Positions 16,449 through 24,775 of a stretch of DNA of 41,812 bases are shown here, piece by piece. The notes beneath the pieces are model-generated. The model worked only from the letters and a program-made list of their open reading frames with translations, did no database searches and was not told where the DNA came from. The position numbers were made by a program, and so were the translations under genes. The stretch spans positions 1 through 41,812 of the forward strand of contig NZ_SCTC01000075.1 in the NCBI RefSeq assembly GCF_004299445.1. The letters are read 5' to 3'. The stretch's first letter is position 1, and each line of letters begins with the position of its first letter. The stretch comes from Phenylobacterium sp. (GTDB taxonomy: Bacteria > Pseudomonadota > Alphaproteobacteria > Caulobacterales > Caulobacteraceae).

Positions 16449-17039
16449 ATGCCACAGCGCCTCGAGTTCTTCTTCGATTTCGCCAGCCCTTACAGCTATC
16501 TCGCCCACAGCCAGCTCGCCGACCTCGGCGCCGAGGTCATTGTGCGACCGATGCAGGTGCTGAAGGTGATGGAGGCGGTCGGCAACCAGCCCACCACCAT
16601 CCAGTCACCGGCCAAAGGCCGATATGCCTTCGCCGATCTGACCCGCTGGGCCCAACGCTACGGCGTGCCGCTGAACCCTGGCCGCATGCGCACCAACGAC
16701 AGCGCCGCCTGCGCCCGCGCCGTCCTGGCTGCGGGCCGCCTGGGCGAGGCCAACGCCGCCACGGCGGCGATCTTTCACGCCTTCTGGGGTGTGGCCGAGC
16801 CCTTGCGCACCAACGCCGAGATCCTGAACGTCCTGGGCAAGGCCGGCCTCGACGCGGCCAGGCTGGCCCCTTTGCTGGACGACCCGTCGGTCGCCGCGGA
16901 CCTGGACGCCAACACCAGGGAAGCCGCCGATCGCGGCGTCTTCGGCGCGCCCACGATCTTCGTGGGCGACGACATGTACTTCGGCAACGACCGACTCGAT
17001 TTCGTGCGCGAGCGCCTGGCCCAGCCGGTAGCCGCGTGA
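16449..17039 (+). CDS. 2-hydroxychromene-2-carboxylate isomerase-like DsbA-family protein
   Basis: 196 residues with a DsbA-like thioredoxin fold of the kappa-GST type. The N-terminal FFFDFASPYSYLAHSQL has Ser in place of a CxxC pair, as in glutathione-dependent isomerases. The C-terminal GVFGAPTIFVGDDMYFGNDRL matches the HCCA isomerase family. In the naphthalene pathway this enzyme isomerises 2-hydroxychromene-2-carboxylate; no such pathway is visible here, so the substrate may differ. TGATG overlap with the following SDR gene suggests coupling. Confidence 0.85.
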   Translation: MPQRLEFFFDFASPYSYLAHSQLADLGAEVIVRPMQVLKVMEAVGNQPTTIQSPAKGRYAFADLTRWAQRYGVPLNPGRMRTNDSAACARAVLAAGRLGEANAATAAIFHAFWGVAEPLRTNAEILNVLGKAGLDAARLAPLLDDPSVAADLDANTREAADRGVFGAPTIFVGDDMYFGNDRLDFVRERLAQPVAA

Positions 17040-17740
17040 TGGCAAAGCCCGCCGAAAAGCCCCTGGCCCTCGTCACCGGCGTCGGCCCCGGAACCGGCGC
17101 CGCCGTCGTCCGCCGCTTCGCCGAGGGCGGCTATCGCGTCGCCATGCTGGCCCGCGACGCCGATCGGTTGGCCGCGCTCGCCGCCGAGATCCCGGACACC
17201 ATCGCCATCCCCTGCGACGTGACCGATCCGGCCGCCCTGGACGCCGCCCTGGCCAAGGTCGGCGACCCTGAGGTGGTGGTTCATAACGCCGTCGGCGGCG
17301 CCTTCGGCAGTTTCCGCGATGTGGATCCGGCGGTGCTGGAGAAGAACTTCCAGGTCAACGTCATGGCGCTCCTGCACCTGGCCCGGAAGGTCACGCCGGC
17401 CATGGAGGCCGCGGGCAAGGGCGCCCTCATCGTCACCGGCAACACCTCGGCCCTGCGCGGCAAGGCCCACTTCGCCGCCTTCGCCCCCACCAAGGCCGCG
17501 CAGCGGATCCTCGCGGAGTCCCTGGCGCGTGACCTCGGACCCAGGGGCGTCCACGTCGCCTACCTCGTGATCGATGCGGTGATCGACGTGCCCTGGACCC
17601 GCCAGCGCTTCCCCGAGGCTCCCGACGACTTCTTCATCGCGCCGGCCGACATCGCGGGCGAAGTCTTCCACCTGGCGCACCAGCCCCGCAGCGCTTGGAC
17701 GTTCCTGACCGAGGTGCGACCCTTCCGCGAGACTTGGTGA
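17039..17740 (+). CDS. SDR-family oxidoreductase lacking the catalytic tyrosine
   Basis: 233 residues. It has a Rossmann cofactor motif TGVGPGTG (residues 12-19), the CDVTD segment, HNAVGG in place of NNAG, and the SDR-type GNTSALRG serine region. Where the family has Y-x-x-x-K, this protein has F-A-P-T-K, so the catalytic Tyr is Phe. The remainder (AAQRILAESLARDLGPRGVHVAY) is well conserved, so this is not decay. It may be an SDR subfamily with altered chemistry or a binding role. It is co-translated with the isomerase-like gene. Confidence 0.82.
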   Translation: MAKPAEKPLALVTGVGPGTGAAVVRRFAEGGYRVAMLARDADRLAALAAEIPDTIAIPCDVTDPAALDAALAKVGDPEVVVHNAVGGAFGSFRDVDPAVLEKNFQVNVMALLHLARKVTPAMEAAGKGALIVTGNTSALRGKAHFAAFAPTKAAQRILAESLARDLGPRGVHVAYLVIDAVIDVPWTRQRFPEAPDDFFIAPADIAGEVFHLAHQPRSAWTFLTEVRPFRETW

Positions 17741-17746
17741 CGTTCG

Positions 17747-18163
17747 CTAGGATCGAGGCGGGCGGGCCACATAGGTCTCTAGGTCCTGGTCCAGGCCATC
17801 GTCCAGGCTGAGCCAGCCCACCTTCGCCGACGTCCAGATGTGGACCGTGGGCGTCAGCGCATCGCGGTCGTCACACGTGGCGATGGCCACGCCGATCCGC
17901 GCCGGCGGGTCGTTGGGGCAGGCGAACAGCGGCGTGCCGCAGCGCGCGCAGCTCCGGCGCACGATCCGCGGCGACGTCTCGGCGCTTGTGGTCTCCCCGG
18001 ACCACTCGAACGTCTCCGCCAGGAAGATGGCCCGCGCGAAGAAGGGCGCGCCGGTCCAGCGCTGGCAAAGCCGGCAGTGGCAGACCCGAACGTTGGCCGG
18101 TTCCGACATCGCCCGCCACCGCACCCGGCCACAGAGGCAACCCCCCTGGTAGGGCGCGCTCAC
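17747..18163 (-). CDS. GFA-family (glutathione-dependent formaldehyde-activating-like) zinc protein
   Basis: 138 residues. The zinc-binding cysteine pattern of the GFA/Mss4-like fold is complete: C-L-C near residues 9-11, C-H-C-x-x-C at 28-33 and C-A-R-C at 72-75. The GTG start gives GGCLCGRVRW at the expected place; the later Met in frame would lose the first zinc pair. The start overlaps the stop of the upstream LysR gene by GTGA, so the two are translationally coupled. Enzymatic formaldehyde activation is doubtful for most family members. Confidence 0.87.
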   Translation of the reverse strand: MSAPYQGGCLCGRVRWRAMSEPANVRVCHCRLCQRWTGAPFFARAIFLAETFEWSGETTSAETSPRIVRRSCARCGTPLFACPNDPPARIGVAIATCDDRDALTPTVHIWTSAKVGWLSLDDGLDQDLETYVARPPRS

Positions 18164-19065
18164 GGCGCCTCGGCGGCGTAGGCGGCAAACTCTTTCGCCA
18201 GGTGGTCGAACATCAGGCGCATGCGGGGGGAACCGCGCAGCGTCTCGTGCATGCAGATCCAGATCGGCAGGGTGAAGCCGAACAGGTGCGGGGCGACAGG
18301 AACGAGGCCTGCCCGGCGCGCGATCTGGGTCTGGCAAACCCCGATGCCGACGCCCGCGCGCATCGCGGCCAGTTGCGCCACGTCGTTGTCGGTGCGGTAC
18401 GAGAAGAGATCGCGTGTCACGGGCCGGTCCAGGCCCCCTCCGATCGCCAGTTCGTCGACGATCTCGGGATAGGCCCGGTCGAAGCCGATCAGGGTGTGCT
18501 TCTGCAGGTCTTCGAAGCTGGTCGGGACGCCGTGGGCCTCAAGGTATTCCGGCGTCGCGTGGAAGCCCAGATGCAGGTCGCCCACCTTCTTGGCCACCAG
18601 GCTGTTCTGGGTGGGGCGCGTCATCCGCACCGCCACGTCGGCGTCGCGGCGGGTCAGGTCGGCGTTCTTGTTGTCCAGGACCAGCTCGACGTCGATGCCG
18701 GGATGCGCCCTGCGGAACTGGGCCATCATCGGCGGGATCACCTCGATGCCCACGATCTCGCTGACCGTGACACGCACCACCCCGCCCTCGCCGCTGATCA
18801 GGCCATCGATGTCGCGCGCGGCGGTCGCGGCGGCGGCGGCCATGTCCCCCAGGTGCTGGCGGAAGGCCAGGGCCAGGTCGGTGGGTTGCAGCCCCCGCGG
18901 ACTGCGCAGGAACAGCGGCGCGCCCAGCTGGCGCTCCAGCTGATCGATGTGCCGTCCCAGGGTTGGCTGGGTCAGTTTGCGGATGCGCGCGGCGGCCGAG
19001 AAGCTGCCCGCTTCGAGCACCGCGTGAAGGCTTTGCAGGAGGTCCCAGTCGGGCGTTGCGGCCAT
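18160..19065 (-). CDS. LysR-family transcriptional regulator
   Basis: 301 residues. It has a winged-helix DNA-binding domain (LLQSLHAVLEAGSFSAAARI through QPTLGRHIDQLERQLGAPLF, cited in part) and an effector-binding domain from about residue 90. The frame is open far upstream, but the family sequence begins at MAATPDWDLLQ. It is divergent from an epimerase gene; the 87-bp gap contains cctgc/gcagg arms flanking a T-N11-A-like region. It shares a transcript with the GFA gene (4-base overlap). Confidence 0.92.
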   Translation of the reverse strand: MAATPDWDLLQSLHAVLEAGSFSAAARIRKLTQPTLGRHIDQLERQLGAPLFLRSPRGLQPTDLALAFRQHLGDMAAAAATAARDIDGLISGEGGVVRVTVSEIVGIEVIPPMMAQFRRAHPGIDVELVLDNKNADLTRRDADVAVRMTRPTQNSLVAKKVGDLHLGFHATPEYLEAHGVPTSFEDLQKHTLIGFDRAYPEIVDELAIGGGLDRPVTRDLFSYRTDNDVAQLAAMRAGVGIGVCQTQIARRAGLVPVAPHLFGFTLPIWICMHETLRGSPRMRLMFDHLAKEFAAYAAEAP

Positions 19066-19152
19066 GCGAGAACGAATACCTGCTCTGCGACCAAAGGCAA
19101 TTCCGCAGGTTGGCGCGAAGGCGCACCTCTGAGTGACAGGAGGAGCCCCGCC

Positions 19153-20160
19153 ATGACCACTCACCGCCAAGCTCTCGTCATCGGCGCCACCGGCGGAGTC
19201 GGCGGCGCGGTCGCCGACCGCCTGCTGGCCGATGGCTGGCGGGTGCGCGCCATCAATCGCGACCCCGCCACCGCCGCGCAGCGGTCGGGCCGCTCGGGAC
19301 TCGAGTGGGTCAGGGGCGATGCGATGGTCGAGGCCGACGTCGTGGCGGCCGCCCATGGGTGCGAGATCGTCGTCCACGGCGCCAATCCCCCCGGCTACAA
19401 GAACTGGGCCGGCCTGCAGATGCCGATGATCCGCAGCACCATAGCCGCAGCCCAGGCGACGGGCGCGCGCATCCTGTTCCCGGGCACGGTCTACAACTAT
19501 GGCCCCGACGCCTTCCCGCGCATCGACGAGCGCTCTCCCCAGACCCCGCGCTCGCGGAAGGGGGCCATCCGCGTTCGGATGGAGCAGGCGCTGCGCGAAG
19601 CCGGCGTGCCGGTCCTGATCGTCCGCTGTGGCGACTTCTTCGGCCCCAGGCCCGGCAACAACTGGCTGAGCCAGGGGATCGTTCGCGCAGGACGCCCGAT
19701 CACCTCGGTGATGGCGCCGGGGCCGCTGGACGTGGCCCACGCCTGGGCCTACCTGCCCGACGTCGCCGAGACCTTCGTCAGGCTCCTGGACACCAACCTC
19801 GGCGACTTCGAGGTGGTCCAGATGAAGGGTCACGAGATCACGGGTCGCGAACTGGTCGCGGGCCTCGAGGCGGCCGCGGGGCGCCGGCTTAAGGTCAACC
19901 GCCTGCCCTGGCTGGCGCTGATGCTGGCGGCGCCGTTCAACGAGAGCCTCCGGGAGATGCTGGAGATGCGCTACCTCTGGGACGAGCCGGTGCTGCTGGA
20001 CGACACCGCCCTGGTCGCCCGCCTGGGCGCCGAGCCCCGCACGCCCCTGGTCGAGGCCCTGCGCGCGGCGTTGGCTGGGCAGTCTTCCCTCCCTGTCGGG
20101 GAGGGACAACTCGCCGGAGGCGAGCAGGGTGAGGAAGTGGTGATCATCCCCGCCGCTTGA
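19153..20160 (+). CDS. NAD(P)-dependent epimerase/dehydratase-like protein with repeat-derived tail
   Basis: 335 residues of the extended-SDR/NmrA-like type, with an N-terminal VIGATGGVGGAVADRLL cofactor motif, GTVYNYGPDAFPRIDE and IVRCGDFFGPRPGNNW. A Shine-Dalgarno (aggagga) precedes the ATG. The last about 25 residues (QSSLPVGEGQLAGGEQGEE...) are encoded by a copy of the dispersed palindromic repeat at 20084-20137. The native end probably lay near EALRAALAG, and the repeat extended the frame to a new stop. It is probably regulated by the divergent LysR protein (inference). Confidence 0.85.
   Translation: MTTHRQALVIGATGGVGGAVADRLLADGWRVRAINRDPATAAQRSGRSGLEWVRGDAMVEADVVAAAHGCEIVVHGANPPGYKNWAGLQMPMIRSTIAAAQATGARILFPGTVYNYGPDAFPRIDERSPQTPRSRKGAIRVRMEQALREAGVPVLIVRCGDFFGPRPGNNWLSQGIVRAGRPITSVMAPGPLDVAHAWAYLPDVAETFVRLLDTNLGDFEVVQMKGHEITGRELVAGLEAAAGRRLKVNRLPWLALMLAAPFNESLREMLEMRYLWDEPVLLDDTALVARLGAEPRTPLVEALRAALAGQSSLPVGEGQLAGGEQGEEVVIIPAA
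20084..20137. repeat. Dispersed palindromic repeat (copy inside a coding sequence)
   Basis: 54 bp in two parts: a ttccctcc...ggagggac palindrome, then a stem-loop ctcgcc-gga-ggcgag, then cagggtgaggaag. The same design occurs at 37461-37515 and, inverted, at 37960-38011. Here it is read in frame as the C-terminus of the epimerase-like gene. Confidence 0.8.
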
Positions 20161-20224
20161 GACTTGGCGGCCGCCGCCCCGCCCGTCTCGCGGCGCTCGG
20201 CGCCCTCCCCGGCGGGTAGGGAAG

Positions 20225-20247
20225 AATTTTGCGTCGCTCACAAAATT
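20225..20247. promoter_or_regulatory. AT-rich inverted repeat upstream of leuC
   Basis: aattttg (20225-20231) and caaaatt (20241-20247) form a perfect 7-bp inverted repeat with a 9-base gap, 46 bp in front of the leuC start, in otherwise GC-rich DNA. It may be an operator or part of the promoter. No leader peptide with leucine codons was seen. Confidence 0.4.
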
Positions 20248-20292
20248 AATGCGGCGCTGCAGCACTAGACTTGCGCCCGGGGGCCGACCTAC

Positions 20293-21711
20293 ATGCGGCC
20301 CATGCCCGGCAAGACCCTTTACGACAAGATCTGGGACGCCCACGTCGTCGACACGCAGGACGGCGAGGCGATCCTCTATATCGACCTGCACCTGATCCAC
20401 GAGGTGACGACCCCGCAGGCGTTCGCGGGCCTTCGCGCCAACCGCCGCGCCGTGCGCCGGCCCGACCGCACCCTGGCGGTCGCCGACCACAATGTGCCGA
20501 CCGAGGGCCAGGCCCTGGGCGTCGACGCCGTCGCCGACGAGGAGGCCCGCCTGCAGCTGCAGACGCTGGGCAGGAACGTCGAGGACTACGGGATCGAGTA
20601 CTTCCCGATGGGCGATATCCGCAACGGCATCGTCCACGTCGTGGGGCCCGAACAAGGCCGCACCCAGCCCGGCATGACCATCGTCTGCGGCGACAGCCAC
20701 ACCTCGACCCACGGCGCGTTTGGGGCCCTGGCGCATGGCATCGGCACGTCCGAGGTCGAGCACGTGCTGGCCACCCAGACGCTGCGCCAGAAGAAGGCCA
20801 AGAACTTCCGCGTCAGGATCGAGGGCGAAGCGGCCCCCGGCGTCGGCGCCAAGGACTTCGCCCTGGCCGTCATCGGCGAGATCGGCACCGCCGGCGGCAC
20901 CGGCTACGTCATCGAATACGCCGGCTCGGCGGTGCGTGCGCTGTCGATGGAAGGCCGCATGACGCTGTGCAACCTCACCATCGAAGGCGGCGCGCGGGCA
21001 GGGCTGGTCGCGCCCGACGACACCACGTTCGAGTACCTCAAGGGCCGCCCGGCGACGCCGAAGGGCGGCGGCTGGGAGATGGCGCTCAGCTACTGGAAGA
21101 CCCTGTTCACCGACGACGACGCGGTCTTCGACCGCGAGATCGTCATCGACGCCGCCGCCATTGCGCCGACCGTCACCTGGGGCACCAGCCCCGAGGACGT
21201 GGTGGCGGTGACCGGCAAGGTGCCCTCGCCCGACAGCTTCACCACCCCCGACAAGCGCGCCTCGGCCGTCCGGGCGCTCGAGTACATGGGCCTGGAAGCC
21301 GGCCAGCCGATCACCGACGCGAAGATCGACGTCGTCTTCATCGGCTCGTGCACCAACAGCCGCATCGAGGACCTGCGCATCGCGGCCAAGATCGCCGAGG
21401 GCCGCCAGGTCGCCCCGGGCGTCCGCGCCATGGTGGTTCCGGGCTCGGGCCTGGTCTCGGCCCAGGCCGAGGAAGAGGGCCTGGACGAGATATTCCGGGC
21501 CGCTGGCTTCGAATGGCGCGAACCCGGCTGCTCGATGTGCCTGGGCATGAACCCCGACCGCCTGACCCCGGGCCAGCGCTGCGCGTCGACCTCGAACCGC
21601 AACTTCGAGGGCCGCCAGGGCCGGGGCGGCCGCACCCATCTGATGAGCCCCGCCATGGCCGCCGCCGCCGCCATCGCCGGCCACATCGTGGACGTGCGCG
21701 ACTACCTCTGA
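20293..21711 (+). CDS. leuC: 3-isopropylmalate dehydratase large subunit
   Basis: With LeuD, isomerises 2-isopropylmalate to 3-isopropylmalate in leucine synthesis. 472 residues with aconitase-family motifs: CGDSHTSTHGAFGALAHGIG and the [4Fe-4S] ligands in IGSCTNSR (about residue 352) and PGCSMCLGMN (two Cys about 412-416). The start MRPMPGKTLYDKIWDAHVV may instead be the second Met. It is the first gene of a cluster with a VOC gene, leuD, an ABM gene and leuB. Confidence 0.97.
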   Translation: MRPMPGKTLYDKIWDAHVVDTQDGEAILYIDLHLIHEVTTPQAFAGLRANRRAVRRPDRTLAVADHNVPTEGQALGVDAVADEEARLQLQTLGRNVEDYGIEYFPMGDIRNGIVHVVGPEQGRTQPGMTIVCGDSHTSTHGAFGALAHGIGTSEVEHVLATQTLRQKKAKNFRVRIEGEAAPGVGAKDFALAVIGEIGTAGGTGYVIEYAGSAVRALSMEGRMTLCNLTIEGGARAGLVAPDDTTFEYLKGRPATPKGGGWEMALSYWKTLFTDDDAVFDREIVIDAAAIAPTVTWGTSPEDVVAVTGKVPSPDSFTTPDKRASAVRALEYMGLEAGQPITDAKIDVVFIGSCTNSRIEDLRIAAKIAEGRQVAPGVRAMVVPGSGLVSAQAEEEGLDEIFRAAGFEWREPGCSMCLGMNPDRLTPGQRCASTSNRNFEGRQGRGGRTHLMSPAMAAAAAIAGHIVDVRDYL

Positions 21712-21721
21712 GGAGCCTGGA

Positions 21722-22603
21722 ATGATCACCGCTCTCGATCACGTCGCCCTCGTCGTCCGCGACCTCGACGCAGCCATCGACGGCTACACGCGCATGCTGG
21801 GCGTCGCGCCGAACTGGATCGGCCGGGGCGGCGGCGTGCGCCAGGCCTGGTTCCAGTTCCCGAACATGGCCCTCGACGTCATCGCGCCTGAGGCCGAGGG
21901 CGCGTTCGCCGACGGCATGCGCGCCCATCTGGACGCCAGGGGCGAGGGCCAGTGGGCGGTGGCGTTCACAGCAGAGAACATCGAGGCGTTCGCCACCCTG
22001 CTGACCCGCCGCGGCCTCCCGACCACGACGCCGGCGCCCGTCAGCACCACCGCCGACGACGGCCGCACGCGCACCTGGCTGGGCGCGAACATCTCGGCCA
22101 AGTCCACGGGGGGCCTGCAGTACCTGCTGATGGCCCCGCCCACGGACGGCGCCTGGCCGCTGTCGCCTCCCACCGGTCCCGGCCCGATCGCCAAGCTGGA
22201 CCACGTCGTCGTCACCAGCGGCAACGTCGACCGCGCGCTGGGCGTCTACGGCGCCAAGCTCGGCCTCGACCTGCGCCTCGACCGCGAGAACCCCCAGTGG
22301 AACGCGCGCCAGCTGTTCTTCCGCTGCGGCGACGCCGTCTTCGAGATGGCGGCCAAGGTGGGCGAGCCCGACCTTGAGGCGCTGAGCAAGCCCGACCGCT
22401 GGGGCGGCCTGGCCTGGCGGGTCACCGATCCCGAGGCCGCCCAGGCCCGCATCGCCGCCGCCGGCTTCAACGTCTCGGAGGTCCGCACCGGCCGCAAGCC
22501 CGGCACCAAGGTCTTCACCGTCCGCGACGCGCCCGCTGGCGTGCCCACGATCATGATGAGCGCCGAACCCAGGCTGGAAACCGCCCCAGAGATGCAAAGC
22601 TGA
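21722..22603 (+). CDS. Two-domain VOC (glyoxalase-like) protein inside the leu operon
   Basis: 293 residues. It has an N-terminal module opening LDHVALVVRDLDAAIDGYTRMLG and a second module from about residue 155 opening LDHVVVTSGNVDRALGVYGAKLG (cited in part). Each has the HV...E pattern of vicinal-oxygen-chelate proteins. The substrate is unknown. It lies 10 bp after leuC and its stop overlaps the leuD start (TGATG), so it is part of the operon. A repair or detoxification role for the pathway is a guess only. Confidence 0.88.
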   Translation: MITALDHVALVVRDLDAAIDGYTRMLGVAPNWIGRGGGVRQAWFQFPNMALDVIAPEAEGAFADGMRAHLDARGEGQWAVAFTAENIEAFATLLTRRGLPTTTPAPVSTTADDGRTRTWLGANISAKSTGGLQYLLMAPPTDGAWPLSPPTGPGPIAKLDHVVVTSGNVDRALGVYGAKLGLDLRLDRENPQWNARQLFFRCGDAVFEMAAKVGEPDLEALSKPDRWGGLAWRVTDPEAAQARIAAAGFNVSEVRTGRKPGTKVFTVRDAPAGVPTIMMSAEPRLETAPEMQS

Positions 22604-23214
22604 TGGAAGCCTTCACCCGTCTCGACGCCGCCGCGGCTCCGCTGCCGCTGGCCAACATCGACACCGACCAGATTATCCCGAAGCAGTTCCTGAAGACCGT
22701 GGAGCGGGCGGGGCTGGCCAAGGGCCTGTTCTACGATTTCCGCTTCGACGAGCAGGGCGTCGAGAAGCCCGACTTCGTGCTGAACCAGCCGGCCTACAAG
22801 AACGCGGGCGTGCTGATCACCGGCGACAACTTCGGCTGCGGATCGTCGCGTGAGCACGCGCCGTGGGCGCTGATGGACTTCGGCATCAAGGCGGTGGTCG
22901 CCACCAGCTTCGCCGACATCTTCTACAACAACTGCTTCCAGAACGGTCTGCTGCCCGTGGTGCTCAAGGCCGAGCAGGTGGCCCAGCTGATGGACGAGGC
23001 CCGCGGCGGCAACCACGTGGTCTCGATCGACCTGGAGGCCCAGACGGTGACCTCGCCGTCGGGCGCAGTCTTCAGCTTCGAGATCGACCCCCAGCGCAAG
23101 CAGAAGATGCTCCAGGGCCTCGACGCCATCGGCGAGACCCTGCAGGCCGCCGGCTCCATCGACACCTATGAGATGAAGCGCGCGCTGAGCCAGCCGTGGC
23201 TGGAGGGCGCGTGA
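22603..23214 (+). CDS. leuD: 3-isopropylmalate dehydratase small subunit
   Basis: 203 residues, the swivel domain partner of LeuC. Motifs are NIDTDQIIPKQFLKT, DNFGCGSSREHAPWAL and SFADIFYNNCFQNGLLP. It overlaps the VOC gene stop by one base, and its own stop overlaps the GTG of the following ABM gene by GTGA. Confidence 0.97.
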   Translation: MEAFTRLDAAAAPLPLANIDTDQIIPKQFLKTVERAGLAKGLFYDFRFDEQGVEKPDFVLNQPAYKNAGVLITGDNFGCGSSREHAPWALMDFGIKAVVATSFADIFYNNCFQNGLLPVVLKAEQVAQLMDEARGGNHVVSIDLEAQTVTSPSGAVFSFEIDPQRKQKMLQGLDAIGETLQAAGSIDTYEMKRALSQPWLEGA

Positions 23215-23513
23215 CAATCATCATAGCCGGAACCGTCCGCGTCCCGCCCGAGAACGCCGAGGCGCTCTTGCCGCACATGGAACGCCAGCTGGCGGCCAGC
23301 CGGGCCGAGGACGGCTGCATCACCTATTCCTACGGCTTCGACGTCGAGGACCCGGGCCTGATCCGGGTGTTCGAGGTTTGGCGCGACCAGGCCGCCGTGG
23401 ACGCCCACTTCAAGGCGCCGCACATGCCGGTCTGGCGGGCCGCCGGCGCCGAGCTTGGGGTTTTCGATCGCAGGCTCAGCCTGTACGAGGTCGCCTCCGA
23501 ACGCGCGCTCTAG
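23211..23513 (+). CDS. ABM-domain (YgiN-like) monooxygenase-type protein
   Basis: 100 residues from a GTG start that overlaps the leuD stop (GTGA). This is a ferredoxin-like alpha/beta-barrel protein: IIIAGTVRVPPENAEALLPHM, DGCITYSYGFD and RVFEVWRDQAAVDAHF are typical of the antibiotic biosynthesis monooxygenase/YgiN family, which often oxidises quinols without cofactors or is of unknown function. The position between leuD and leuB suggests cotranscription with leucine synthesis. Confidence 0.88.
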   Translation: MTIIIAGTVRVPPENAEALLPHMERQLAASRAEDGCITYSYGFDVEDPGLIRVFEVWRDQAAVDAHFKAPHMPVWRAAGAELGVFDRRLSLYEVASERAL

Positions 23514-23583
23514 CGCGGCCCGCAATAATGGGCGCCGGTTTTGCGGTAGGACGCGCGCAACAAGGATTCCTGAGGTTCCGAAC

Positions 23584-24636
23584 ATGACCGACCTGCTTCT
23601 CCTGCCCGGCGACGGGATCGGGCCGGAAGTGACCGCGCAGGTGCGCCGCGTGGCCGAGGCCCTGACGCCCGACCTGAAGCTCGACGAGCGTCCGTTCGGG
23701 GGGATCAGCTACGACCAGCTGGGCACGCCCCTGGCCGACGAGACGCTCGCGGCGGCGAAGGCGTCGCGCGCGGTGCTGATGGGCGCCGTCGGCGGGCCGC
23801 AATGGGCCGGGGTTCCGCGCGACAAGCGTCCTGAGGCGGGCCTCCTGAACCTGCGCGCGGGCATGAATGTCTTCGCCAACCTGCGCCCGGCGCTCTGCTT
23901 CCAGCCCCTGGCCGACGCCTCGACGCTGAAGCGCGAGGTGGTCGAGGGCCTGGACCTGATGATCGTCCGCGAGCTGGTGGGCGGGGTCTATTTCGGGAGC
24001 CCGCGCTTCATCGAGGACCTGCCCGGCGGCGGCAAGCGCGCCGTCGACACCCAGGTCTACACGACGCCCGAGATCGAGCGCGTCAGCCGCGTCGCCTTCG
24101 AACTCGCCCGCGGCCGCCGCAACAAGGTGGCCTCGGCCGAGAAGTCCAACGTGATGGACACCGGCCTGCTCTGGCGGGAGGTCGTGACCGACCTGCACAG
24201 GCGCGAGTACGCGGATGTCGAGCTGACCCACATCCTCGCCGACAATGCCGCCATGCAGATCGTGAAGGACCCGAAGCAGTTCGACGTCCTGCTCACCGAC
24301 AACCTGTTCGGCGACATCCTGTCGGACGCCGCGGCCCAGTTGACCGGCTCGCTGGGGATGCTGCCGTCGGCGGCCCTCGGGGTCGCCGGGACGCCCGGCC
24401 TCTACGAGCCCATCCACGGCTCGGCGCCCGACATCGCGGGCAAGGGCGTGGCCAATCCGCTGGCCGCCATCCTGTCGTTCGAGATGGCGCTTCGCTGGTC
24501 GCTGGACCGCGCCGCCGACGCGGATCGGCTGTTCGCCGCAGTGGGCAAGGCGCTGGACGGCGGCGCCCGCACGCGCGACCTGGGCGGGACGCTGTCGACC
24601 GTGGAAATGGGCGACGCGGTGCTGAAGGCGCTCTGA
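23584..24636 (+). CDS. leuB: 3-isopropylmalate dehydrogenase
   Basis: Oxidative decarboxylation of 3-isopropylmalate with NAD. 350 residues. The motifs are LLPGDGIGPEV, ANLRPALCF (substrate arginines), RELVGGVYFG, AEKSNVMDTGLLWREV, DNAAMQIVKDP and DNLFGDILSDAAAQLTGSLG (cited in part). It follows the ABM gene by 70 bp and a Shine-Dalgarno-like ggttcc region; the start is fixed by MTDLLLLPGDGIGP. Confidence 0.97.
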   Translation: MTDLLLLPGDGIGPEVTAQVRRVAEALTPDLKLDERPFGGISYDQLGTPLADETLAAAKASRAVLMGAVGGPQWAGVPRDKRPEAGLLNLRAGMNVFANLRPALCFQPLADASTLKREVVEGLDLMIVRELVGGVYFGSPRFIEDLPGGGKRAVDTQVYTTPEIERVSRVAFELARGRRNKVASAEKSNVMDTGLLWREVVTDLHRREYADVELTHILADNAAMQIVKDPKQFDVLLTDNLFGDILSDAAAQLTGSLGMLPSAALGVAGTPGLYEPIHGSAPDIAGKGVANPLAAILSFEMALRWSLDRAADADRLFAAVGKALDGGARTRDLGGTLSTVEMGDAVLKAL

Positions 24637-24642
24637 GCGCAG

Positions 24643-24766
24643 CGCCCCCTCCACCGCTTCGCGGTCCCCCTCCCCCATTTGGCATGGGGGAGGAACTGAG
24701 GATCCAGCGCTCCGAGTTCCTCACCCGCTTGCGGGGGAGGGGGACCACGAAGTGGTGGAGGGGGCG
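24643..24766. repeat. Inverted pair of dispersed palindromic repeats between convergent genes
   Basis: Left copy 24643-24692 and right copy about 24720-24766 are inverted relative to each other. The left has a small hairpin accgc-ttc-gcggt, the right (complement) accac-ttc-gtggt, so the stem changed on both sides and stayed paired. The outer 34-bp arms (24643-24676 and 24733-24766) can pair into one large cruciform with two mismatches. It probably terminates leuB and the convergent MarR-GNAT gene. Confidence 0.75.
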
Positions 24767-24775
24767 TTGCCGCGC

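Noticed and set aside
18160..21729. A very long open frame (about 1189 codons) on the minus strand across the epimerase and leuC
   Set aside because: Only the part up to 19065 has family sequence (LysR). The rest is the GC-rich antisense shadow of the epimerase and leuC genes on the plus strand.
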